From contig JAGVWL010000052.1 in the NCBI GenBank assembly GCA_018304285.1, positions 1 through 6,202 of the forward strand: DNA of 6,202 nt. The letters run 5' to 3'. Numbering within the stretch: the stretch's first letter is position 1; each line of letters starts with the position of its first letter. The notes under the pieces were generated by a model. The model worked only from the letters and a program-made list of their open reading frames with translations. It did not search any database and had not been told where the DNA came from. The DNA comes from Microcaldota archaeon. GTDB taxonomy: Archaea; Micrarchaeota; Micrarchaeia; Norongarragalinales; Norongarragalinaceae. The translations under genes were made by a program, and so were the position numbers. Shown piece after piece: positions 1-6,122 of this stretch.

Positions 1-17
1 TGCGCGGGGACACGGTG

Positions 18-21
18 AAAA
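18..21 (-). terminator. T-run behind the tRNA
   Basis: On the minus strand, a TTTT run begins two bases after the tRNA 3' end. Short oligo-T tracts are the usual archaeal termination signal for tRNA genes. Four Ts is weak, so this is suggestive only. The remaining bases 1-17 show nothing further. Confidence 0.35.
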
Positions 22-22
22 G

Positions 23-97
23 CGGGCCCGCCGCGATTCGAACGCGGGGCCTTCCCCTTAGGGGGGGGACGCTCTATCCAGGCTGAGCTACGGGCCC
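23..97 (-). tRNA. tRNA-Arg (anticodon CCU) with C at position 33
   Basis: Read on the minus strand, this 75-base gene folds as a complete cloverleaf. It has a 7-bp acceptor stem (GGGCCCG with CGGGCCC), a D-arm GCTC/GAGC around a 10-base loop, a 5-bp anticodon stem TCCCC/GGGGA, a 5-base variable loop, and a T-arm CCGCG/CGCGG around TTCGAAT. The discriminator is G and no CCA is encoded, as is common in archaea. Internal A-box-like (TAGCTCAGCCTGG) and B-box-like (GTTCGAATC) sequences are present. The seven-base anticodon loop reads CCCCTAA. This puts CCU at positions 34-36, an arginine tRNA for AGG codons, with A37. The odd point is C at position 33, where U is almost universal. It lies in an eight-C run (plus-strand G61-68) that could also let the stem slip. 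The gene could be a diverged or defective copy, or the base could be a sequence error, but the rest is intact. Confidence 0.9.
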
Positions 98-174
98 ACA
101 CTGCGAAAGCTTATGCTTGAGCATTCGCAAGCAAGCTAAACCGCTTTTCGCCGTAAGTCTTTTGATTCGGTTGG

Positions 175-183
175 TTTTTATTT
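175..183 (+). promoter_or_regulatory. TATA-like box for the antiporter gene
   Basis: The AT-rich stretch TTTTTATTT is centred about 25 bases before the ATG at 204. That is the usual archaeal distance from TATA box to transcription start. Transcription would therefore begin at or next to the start codon and give a leaderless mRNA. This fits the absence of any Shine-Dalgarno-like sequence before 204. The 106-base gap at 98-203 is shared with the divergent tRNA gene and must also hold the tRNA promoter. A minus-strand GTTTAGC at about 137-143 is a weak candidate for that. Confidence 0.4.
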
Positions 184-203
184 GTTTTTTGGATTCTCTT
201 TTC

Positions 204-2213
204 ATGGTCGCTGAAACCGCCGCTATTCCGATTGTCGAAATCGGCGTGATAGTGCTCGCCGCGCTGTTCTTCGGGATAATAGCCTCGCGCTTTCGCCTTC
301 CAACTTCCATAGGCTATATTCTCGCCGGTTTTCTCCTCGGCCCCCAGATTTTCGGCTTTCTCACCCCCAGCGAGGGAATCGCACAGCTGTTCGGCGAAAT
401 CGGGCTTTTGCTTTTGCTGTTTTATTTGGGCTTGGAGTTGAGCGTGAAGAGATTCAAGGAAAGCGGATCCCTCGCCACCATGCTTTCGCTCGTGGAAATG
501 GGCATCCCCTTCATCTTTGCTTTTGCTGTAGCCCTGGTTTTCGGCTTCAGCCTGGTGGAATCGCTCGTGATAGGCGCCATGCTTACGGCGACGAGCACGG
601 TCATGGTTTCCAAGTTCATGTTCGACCGGCGCATCGAGAAAGAGCCGGAATCGCGGCTCGGCATTTCCATTCTCGTGGTTGAAGATTTTTTCGCGATTTT
701 GGTTTTGGCGTTTTTGTTCAGCATTTCGAACGCCGTTTCGTTCAAGCAAACGCTGCTAAACGGCATTCTCTTCGTCATAGCAATGTTTTTCTTGGTAAGC
801 CGCGTCACGCGCTTCGTCTCGCGGTTTTTCGAACGCCACGGCCGGACTAGCATAATGACGCTTTTCGCGCTGGGCGTTGGAATAATGGTAGCGTACTTCA
901 GTTCCTACCTGGGCCTCACGATAGCGCTGGGCGCTTACTTCGCGGGCTTTGCCTTGACTGAAACGCCTTTCGGAGAAAGGGTGAAGAAAGAAATAGGCTT
1001 CATGCGCGAGTTTTTCATACTGTTTTTCTTCGTGGGGTTCGGCACTACCGTGACCATGCCGGCCGCAAGCTCGCTTTTGCTGGTCGCCGCGCTCGTCGCT
1101 TCGTACGTCGTAGCGAAACTCATTGCCTACGGCTTTTTTGCGACTTCCCTCGGCCTTTCCACGAATTCTGCAATACGCCTCGGCATGATGATGATTCCCA
1201 TCGGCGAGTTCAGCTTGATAATCGCGGCTGCATCGGCGCCATTCGTGCGCAACGGCAGCGAAATAATTTCCATAGCGTTCTTGCTCACCATAGTTTCCAC
1301 AGTCATTTCGCCAGTGCTTTTCGACAGGTCGAAGCAAATTGCCGGCGCCTTGTCTTCGGTTTACCCCAAGCGCTTGAGGCGCTCGCTCTCCACGCTGGGC
1401 AAGGACGTGCATTCTTTCGAGAAAGCGTCGCAAAACCCCGCTTTCCAAAACGAATTCTCTCGTTCGGCGCAAAGCTTTTTGGTGAACTCGATCGTGGCGT
1501 TGGCGATAGTATACATGAGCTTTCTAGCATCATTCAACGTGGACTTGAGCTTCATACCCTTCCTTCCCAAGCAAGTTTCCATCAACCTCCTCATCCTCCC
1601 GCTGGTGTTTTGGCCCATTTACAAGGCGATTAACGACTTGAAGTTCATCGCCTACTCTTCCGTCTCCCGCTGGTCCGGCGCGCACTTCCCTTACTGGCGG
1701 AGGCACCACGATGCGGGCATGGCAGCCGCGGAAATAATCACGTCTTTCGTGCTCACGCTAGTCGGCATTTTCGCTTCCATACTCTTCTACCTTACTTCGC
1801 CCGAACTGCTTTTGGTCCCCTTGCTTTTCACTCTCCTCGCGCTGATGTACTTGAGCAAAAGCATTTACTCCTTGTTCGAGCAAGCCGAGGATTTGGAGTC
1901 GCTCTCGGGCTCTGGAGGGGCTGCAGACAAGGAAATCCTGTCGCTCAGCAGGGAATTGGCGGTGGGAGCGGGGAAAATCTTGAAAGCGCGTTCGGAACTC
2001 CAGCGCTTCAAGAAACGCGAGGGCGAAATAATCCAAAAGCTCGGCGGAATCGAAAAACGCCTTGAACGGCGTGAGGTAGCCGAACTGTCGAAAGAGGAAG
2101 TGCAGACCAAGAAAGCGCTGGAGCAGTACTTCCTCAAGCAGGCGCCGCGCATCCTCGAGGAAAAGCGCAAGGCCGCAAAAAAGGCAGAAGGCAAGCGCGG
2201 GAATAAACGCTAA
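204..2213 (+). CDS. CPA2/KefB-type cation:proton antiporter, C-terminally extended
   Basis: This is a 669-residue integral membrane protein predicted to exchange Na+ or K+ for H+ across the cell membrane. About 13 hydrophobic segments fill residues 8-375. Family-typical motifs are GYILAGFLLGP (37-47), FYLGLEL (73-79), ATST (129-132), VVED (158-161, where D161 is the probable ion-binding Asp), FFFVGFG (274-280) and IGEFSLII (333-340). The antiporter core is clear. Beyond it, residues 424-557 add about four more membrane segments. Residues 558-669 form a Lys/Arg/Glu-rich, probably coiled-coil tail with a very basic end. No Rossmann-type TrkA-N/RCK nucleotide-binding domain follows, unlike KefB/KefC. 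From this start the protein has no cysteine. The frame is open back to a TTG at 117, but ATG 204 is preferred because it begins just before helix 1 and lies at the right distance from a TATA-like box. It ends in tandem stops (TAA TAA). Ion specificity cannot be read from sequence. Confidence 0.88.
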   Translation: MVAETAAIPIVEIGVIVLAALFFGIIASRFRLPTSIGYILAGFLLGPQIFGFLTPSEGIAQLFGEIGLLLLLFYLGLELSVKRFKESGSLATMLSLVEMGIPFIFAFAVALVFGFSLVESLVIGAMLTATSTVMVSKFMFDRRIEKEPESRLGISILVVEDFFAILVLAFLFSISNAVSFKQTLLNGILFVIAMFFLVSRVTRFVSRFFERHGRTSIMTLFALGVGIMVAYFSSYLGLTIALGAYFAGFALTETPFGERVKKEIGFMREFFILFFFVGFGTTVTMPAASSLLLVAALVASYVVAKLIAYGFFATSLGLSTNSAIRLGMMMIPIGEFSLIIAAASAPFVRNGSEIISIAFLLTIVSTVISPVLFDRSKQIAGALSSVYPKRLRRSLSTLGKDVHSFEKASQNPAFQNEFSRSAQSFLVNSIVALAIVYMSFLASFNVDLSFIPFLPKQVSINLLILPLVFWPIYKAINDLKFIAYSSVSRWSGAHFPYWRRHHDAGMAAAEIITSFVLTLVGIFASILFYLTSPELLLVPLLFTLLALMYLSKSIYSLFEQAEDLESLSGSGGAADKEILSLSRELAVGAGKILKARSELQRFKKREGEIIQKLGGIEKRLERREVAELSKEEVQTKKALEQYFLKQAPRILEEKRKAAKKAEGKRGNKR

Positions 2214-2265
2214 TAAACTTGCCCGAGCATCATCCTATTCCCTCTTCCTTTTGCAGGTAGTTTAC
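2214..2265 (+). other. intergenic gap, pyrimidine-rich
   Basis: This short gap contains a plus-strand pyrimidine-rich tract (about 2232-2251, CCTATTCCCTCTTCCTTTTG) and, at its end, the acylphosphatase ribosome binding site. Pyrimidine/T-rich tracts can slow or end archaeal transcription, so partial termination of the antiporter transcript is possible. I see no hairpin and no convincing TATA box. Confidence 0.3.
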
Positions 2266-2544
2266 ATGCACTATAGGATTTTGGTTGAAGGAAGGGTACA
2301 GGACGTGGGCTACAGGAGTTACGTCCGGCGAGTTGCGAAAGAACTGGGCGTAAAAGGCTTCGTCCGAAATTTGCATGACGGGAGCGTGGAAATCACCTGC
2401 GAGTGCGAAGACAACGTGCTGAACGGTTTTTTGGAAAAACTCGAACGCAAAAGCGAGGGCTTCGCCGGCATCCACGTTGAAAAAATAACCGTGGAAAAAG
2501 CGTTTTCACCCGGCGGTTTTTCCTCTTTCGAAATCCGGTTTTGA
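2266..2544 (+). CDS. acyP: acylphosphatase
   Basis: This is a 92-residue acylphosphatase, the usual size for this small cytosolic ferredoxin-like fold. It hydrolyses acyl phosphates such as acetyl phosphate or 1,3-bisphosphoglycerate. The signature is present: GRVQDVGYR at residues 9-17, then GVKGFVRNLHDGSVEI at 28-43. The catalytic pair is Arg17 (equivalent to Arg23 of the muscle enzyme) and Asn35 (Asn41). The C-terminus, FEIRF, matches the family's ending. One departure is Asp13, where the phosphate-binding loop normally has Gly (VQGVG). The start at ATG 2266 is chosen over an in-frame TTG at 2251 because the protein then begins one residue before the first strand, and AGGTAG (2255-2260) lies five bases upstream as a ribosome binding site. 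The gene sits 52 bases after the antiporter with no clear promoter between them, so the two may share a transcript. Confidence 0.95.
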   Translation: MHYRILVEGRVQDVGYRSYVRRVAKELGVKGFVRNLHDGSVEITCECEDNVLNGFLEKLERKSEGFAGIHVEKITVEKAFSPGGFSSFEIRF

Positions 2545-2553
2545 GCTAATGCG

Positions 2554-2571
2554 AACAAATACGTTTTAATA
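2554..2571 (+). promoter_or_regulatory. BRE/TATA-like promoter of the large exported-protein gene
   Basis: AACAAA (2554-2559) is followed by TTTTAATA (2564-2571), an arrangement resembling an archaeal BRE plus TATA box. Transcription would be expected to start near 2593-2597. That leaves a short leader of about 20-25 bases carrying the G-run ribosome binding site. The large gene is therefore probably a separate transcription unit from acyP, which ends 9 bases upstream of this element. Confidence 0.5.
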
Positions 2572-2604
2572 CGATGGAAACGCTTTCTCTTTATCCGTTT
2601 TTCA

Positions 2605-2611
2605 GGGGGGG
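2605..2611 (+). promoter_or_regulatory. all-G Shine-Dalgarno sequence deciding a TTG start
   Basis: A run of seven G ends five bases before the TTG at 2617. It can pair with the CCUCC of a 16S anti-Shine-Dalgarno with one G-U wobble. The spacing suits the TTG. The only nearby ATG (2612) touches the G-run and reads just two codons before TGA, so it is not the start of the large protein. Confidence 0.6.
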
Positions 2612-2616
2612 ATGTT

Positions 2617-2685
2617 TTGAGGAAAACCGCGCTCTTCGGCTTTTTGTTCGTGCTCGTTTTCAGCGGTTTGACTTTCGCCATCGCC
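2617..2685 (+). other. signal peptide of the large exported protein
   Basis: The first 23 residues have a short basic n-region (Arg2, Lys3), an uninterrupted hydrophobic stretch rich in Leu, Phe and Val, and an A-I-A motif at 21-23 followed by Ser24. This is a standard signal peptidase I site. There is no cysteine for lipidation and no twin arginine, so Sec export is expected. Confidence 0.85.
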
Positions 2686-5600
2686 TCCACCCCGACCCTG
2701 AAGCCGGTTTTCGAATCCAACAGCATGATCGACTTCACGTTCAGCAAAGGTTCCGCCTACACTTTGCCGGCCGACAACCTTGACAACAAGCTCTACTTTT
2801 TCACCCCCGCGAAAGACGTTTCAATCCACTATTTCGAGGGCGGGAATGAAATGCGGGCGGTCTTGCATAACATAGGGCGGATCGACGTTTGGCCGAAATT
2901 CAGTTTCATGCAATTCGATTCGGACAGCCAAGGCCCGACTATGGTATTGAAAGACAAGCGTACGACCGCTCAAGCGCCAGTTCGGTTCAGGGCGGTTTTC
3001 TACGAAGGCAAGCAGACTCCTGCCTCGCAGCCGTACGTGGCTCCGCCGATTACCACTCCAATAGAGCCGGCGGTTCCCGGCACTCCGCCAGGGAACGCGT
3101 CTTGCGATTTCGTTTATGGCGCCAAGGACAACGCAGGAGAAATCACCGGGTTCAAGCTTAGCGGCAACGGAAGCGCGGGCGAATTCAAGAGCGTCGTTTT
3201 CGGCCAGGAAGAGAAAGTGGATTACGCGTATTTGTACTCCTCAACGGCGGGTGCAGTGAAGAAAGTAAACGCCAAGAAAATAGAGCTTTTGACTTCAACG
3301 AAAGATTCGGCTTCGAAAACCGTGTCCGGCAATTCCGTCGACTACTCTTTTTCCTCGCCGGTTTTGGTTTTAGTCACTCCTGAGAACGGCAAGCAGTTCG
3401 TCGCCGCAGTCCGGAAAATTACTTTCTCCTCGAAAGCGGGAGTGGAGAAAGCGCTGCAGTTCGAGTCTCCCGATTTAGGAAACTTCAACCTAACTGTTGC
3501 GTCAGGCTCGCTTGCCATCAAATCCCGCGACAAGCCGTTTTCGATTGACTTGACTCCGCAGCAGAAAGTTTCCTCCTTGTCTTGGGGTTCGTCCGGCGCG
3601 TCTTGCTATCCCGCTTACGTGGAAGGGCGGGACAAGCCCGTCTGGATTAGGGATTTTACTTTCGAAACCGTTCCCACTTACGCAGGCTCGCGGTTGGGAA
3701 ACGTGAAAGGCTGTGAAAGCCAAGCCGGGCACTGCGTTACGGATGCAGGCGTGAACTTCTTCACCTTCAACTTTCCCGCTAAAAGCAACGTAACCCTCGT
3801 TTCGTGCAGCGTTTTGGCCGACAATCTGGAAGTTTCGCAAGGAAAACTGGGAGAAGTTACGCTTGAAACGGTCGCGATATTCCGCGAGCAGCCGAAAGTC
3901 GTTTTCGACGGAAAGAAAGTCGAATTCCAATATTCCTTGAAGCAGGGCGACGAGAAAGCCTTCGGGATAAACAACGCGCTTTGGAACGTCGTTTACGACC
4001 CGTCGTCTTTCGATTACTATTACGAACGCAACGCCCAGGGCGGCGTTCCCTCTTCAGTGCCGAGGCATGACGATGCGGCGTATTCCCCCAAATACCGCTT
4101 TTGCTCTGCGCGGGACAAGAATTCCCTCGCGGTCTACAACAGCGGCGATTACATCGCGCGCTTGTGGATTGCGGGAACCGGCAAGAACGTGGTTTTGGAA
4201 GAGAAGCTTGTGCGGCTGGTGAATCCGGGCGAGAGTTTCGGGCAGTTTTTGCTTGCGTACCGGTCTTCAAGCGTAGTGCAAAAGAATTTCGAGTTCAAGA
4301 CGAATTACGCCGACGCGCAGAATTCGCCGAAAGGGATTTTGTTCAACAACGTCTTGTACTCGATTTTCTCGATTGCACCTGCAAGCTCCAGCTTGGCCGC
4401 GAGTTTTCTCGCGAGCGCGAGAGAAACTGCCACTGGAAAATTCGTTCTGGATGTAGTGAACCCGCCGGCTTTCGGGGCAGTGGGAAAAATTTCGCTGAAA
4501 AACTTTTTCTTCACAGGCTCCAGGATTTCATTCAGCACGAAAGCCGATAAGTTTGAAGGCGTCGCTTTCACCGTGCTGCAGCCCAAGAGCGTGGGCGCGC
4601 CCGTAGCCGTATGCGATTCTTCATTATACAACCCTGCGACAAGCGCGAAAAAGTGTTTGGATGCAGCGCCTTTCTGCTGGGGCGCGTACTTAGGCAAATA
4701 CCGCTGCTATCCCTCGGCGGCGTTGAACGGCTTTGCCGCTGTAGACGCGTACGCGTGCAAGGGAATTGCAATCAAGAGTTCGGACGGCAAGGTTTCGGAG
4801 TACGGCACTGCGTATCTGAGTTATGCTCAAGGAAAAGGCTATTGCTCGACCGGCGTGAGGGCGAAACAGCTTCAGGCGCAGGGAGTTTGCAAAGCGACTT
4901 CCGAGAAAATTTCTTACGCGATAACGAAAGGCGGAAAGATGGAAAACCACGACGTTTCGGTCTGGGATTGCTCCAAACTCGCTTCGGATTCAAGCGGGGC
5001 GGGAACAACCCCCTCTAAAGTAAAAGCAGCCGGAAGCTCTGCGTGCCATGATGACGATGAAGAGTGCAAGCAGCGCGAGGCTGCGGCTAAAACAACCGGA
5101 GCGCGCGCTAACACAACTTCGTCCACTGGCGTTAACCCGCCTTCAGGCGCACAAGCCGCCTCGTTTTCCAAAATGATTTTCTACCAACGCACTAACCTTG
5201 ACGATTCGATGCTTGAAAAATTCAAAAAACTCGGTTTTGACACCGTAATACTTCCAGTTTTCCTCCAACAAAACCCAAATTCTCCTCCCAATCGGCCTTG
5301 GAGTGGAAACAAAGACACCAGTCCCTCAGTCGTAGCAGCGAGAGTAGAGAAGATAAATTCAAAAGGCTTGAATGTAGTGTTGTGGATAAACACCGTCGAA
5401 TCGAACTATAAGCTCGTTCAAGACGCAAGGAATGCCGGAATTCCGCTCTACAAAACCGCATCTTCGGAATTTGAAAAGGTTTGTGTGATAGATTCCGGGG
5501 CAAGCGCTTTCTTGTACGACTTCTATTCGCGCGAGCTTGAATCTTTGAGAAAATGGCTGGATGCGCGCGACGTCAAAGTGAATGGCTTCCTTCTCAATTA

Positions 5601-6093
5601 CGAGGGCACTTTGCATGGCGCTTGCAGTACCGACAAGGCGAAATTTGCTGAAGCCAGTGAGGAAGCGCTAAATGCCGTTTCAAAATCCATAAAAGAGCAA
5701 TTCGGCAGTGGCGTGAATCTTTTCGTGGATGGAAATGCTCTCGATGAAAACTGCCTGACTTTAAACCAGGGGCTAGACTATAAACGCCTTCAAGCCAAGT
5801 ACTCGCTGACCCCCCTGCTGAAGCTTTTGTTCAAAACCGTGCTCGACGATTTTGTTTCAAGCAAGAAAACATGCGTTCAAGGCCGGCCTTTCTACGTTGG
5901 CTTGTCGTTTTTGGAAGTCGAATTGCAGCCGGTCGCAAATTCACTGCAAAAACCCCCGCAAATTTGCGATTACCGGCGCAAGCTTTCCAAGATCAGCGGC
6001 TTCCAAGGCGTCGGGATTTTCGAGTGGGTTGGCTTTAACCAAGCGCTATACCGGAGCAATTTCGGGCTGAAAAACGTTTTCGCCTGCAGTTAA
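2617..6093 (+). CDS. large exported multidomain protein with a C-terminal TIM-barrel-like (glycoside-hydrolase-type) domain
   Basis: This 1158-residue protein is not one I recognise as a whole. Residues 1-23 are a Sec signal peptide: basic RK, a hydrophobic core, then AIA before Ser24 as the likely cleavage site. There is no lipobox and no C-terminal membrane anchor, so it is probably released or held non-covalently. A beta-rich N-terminal part (24-133) leads to a Pro/Thr linker (134-160). A long, largely beta-type region (161-660) follows, then an eight-cysteine module (664-786), a Ser/Thr/Ala/Gly-rich hinge (788-849), and a C-terminal domain (850-1158). This last domain alternates strands and helices like a (beta/alpha)8 barrel: KMIFYQ, DTVILPVFL, NVVLWINT, KVNGFLLNYEG, VNLFVDG, PFYVGLSFLEVEL and GVGIFEWVGF. 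Candidate catalytic acids are Glu996 and Glu1136. The protein has 22 cysteines, all after residue 162, and N-glycosylation sequons at N160, N184, N291, N391 and N832. The TTG start is supported by the G-run and the intact signal peptide; the first in-frame ATG would remove that peptide. Substrate unknown. Confidence 0.85.
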   Translation: MRKTALFGFLFVLVFSGLTFAIASTPTLKPVFESNSMIDFTFSKGSAYTLPADNLDNKLYFFTPAKDVSIHYFEGGNEMRAVLHNIGRIDVWPKFSFMQFDSDSQGPTMVLKDKRTTAQAPVRFRAVFYEGKQTPASQPYVAPPITTPIEPAVPGTPPGNASCDFVYGAKDNAGEITGFKLSGNGSAGEFKSVVFGQEEKVDYAYLYSSTAGAVKKVNAKKIELLTSTKDSASKTVSGNSVDYSFSSPVLVLVTPENGKQFVAAVRKITFSSKAGVEKALQFESPDLGNFNLTVASGSLAIKSRDKPFSIDLTPQQKVSSLSWGSSGASCYPAYVEGRDKPVWIRDFTFETVPTYAGSRLGNVKGCESQAGHCVTDAGVNFFTFNFPAKSNVTLVSCSVLADNLEVSQGKLGEVTLETVAIFREQPKVVFDGKKVEFQYSLKQGDEKAFGINNALWNVVYDPSSFDYYYERNAQGGVPSSVPRHDDAAYSPKYRFCSARDKNSLAVYNSGDYIARLWIAGTGKNVVLEEKLVRLVNPGESFGQFLLAYRSSSVVQKNFEFKTNYADAQNSPKGILFNNVLYSIFSIAPASSSLAASFLASARETATGKFVLDVVNPPAFGAVGKISLKNFFFTGSRISFSTKADKFEGVAFTVLQPKSVGAPVAVCDSSLYNPATSAKKCLDAAPFCWGAYLGKYRCYPSAALNGFAAVDAYACKGIAIKSSDGKVSEYGTAYLSYAQGKGYCSTGVRAKQLQAQGVCKATSEKISYAITKGGKMENHDVSVWDCSKLASDSSGAGTTPSKVKAAGSSACHDDDEECKQREAAAKTTGARANTTSSTGVNPPSGAQAASFSKMIFYQRTNLDDSMLEKFKKLGFDTVILPVFLQQNPNSPPNRPWSGNKDTSPSVVAARVEKINSKGLNVVLWINTVESNYKLVQDARNAGIPLYKTASSEFEKVCVIDSGASAFLYDFYSRELESLRKWLDARDVKVNGFLLNYEGTLHGACSTDKAKFAEASEEALNAVSKSIKEQFGSGVNLFVDGNALDENCLTLNQGLDYKRLQAKYSLTPLLKLLFKTVLDDFVSSKKTCVQGRPFYVGLSFLEVELQPVANSLQKPPQICDYRRKLSKISGFQGVGIFEWVGFNQALYRSNFGLKNVFACS
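4606..4974 (+). other. eight-cysteine module in the large protein
   Basis: Residues 664-786 carry eight cysteines: 666, 680, 687, 697, 714, 743, 758 and 785. The count is even and fits up to four disulfides in an exported protein. The segment is flanked upstream by cysteine-poor beta-rich sequence (none between 497 and 665) and downstream by a flexible hinge, so it probably folds as a unit. I do not recognise the family. Confidence 0.55.
5164..6090 (+). other. C-terminal TIM-barrel-like domain of the large protein
   Basis: Residues 850-1158 contain successive hydrophobic strands separated by amphipathic helices, with acidic residues at strand ends (Glu996 in LLNYEG, Asp1038 in FVDG, Glu1100 and Glu1102, Glu1136 in IFEWVG). 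This is the pattern of glycoside-hydrolase-type (beta/alpha)8 barrels. The opening MIFYQRTNLDDSMLEKFKKL, in which a helix follows strand 1 and then GFDTVILPVF as strand 2, is typical of them. I cannot assign a numbered GH family, and catalysis is inferred, not shown. The first part of this domain has lower GC than the rest of the gene. Confidence 0.55.
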
Positions 6094-6122
6094 TCCCAAG
6101 CGTGCAATCCGGCCTTGGAAGA

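Noticed and set aside
61..68. tRNA intron in the anticodon loop
   Set aside because: The gene is already of canonical length at 75 bases, with a seven-base anticodon loop, so there is no room for an intron.
117..203. N-terminal extension of the antiporter from TTG 117
   Set aside because: It would add an unusual basic and hydrophobic lead before the normal first helix, with no ribosome binding site, and would place the start almost against the divergent tRNA. ATG 204 fits better.
111..749. Long minus-strand open frame (212 codons) opposite the antiporter
   Set aside because: It is antisense to a clear membrane protein, its translation is rich in charged residues with no recognisable domain, and it overlaps the divergent promoter region. 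It is a by-product of the codon use of the real gene.
756..1472. Long minus-strand open frame (238 codons) opposite the antiporter
   Set aside because: It is also antisense to the antiporter core, with a composition typical of a shadow frame (many Arg, Glu and His) and no domain.
2251..2265. TTG start five codons upstream for the acylphosphatase
   Set aside because: Those codons overlap the AGGTAG ribosome binding site of ATG 2266, and the family normally begins just before the first beta-strand.
4101..4550. Plus-strand open frame of 149 codons inside the large exported-protein gene
   Set aside because: It lies in another frame of a continuous coding region, is arginine-rich with no recognisable motif, and has no ribosome binding site that I can see.
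6096..6118. Inverted repeat CCAAG...CTTGG after the large gene as a terminator
   Set aside because: It has only five base pairs, a 13-base loop and no following T-run, so it is not better than chance.
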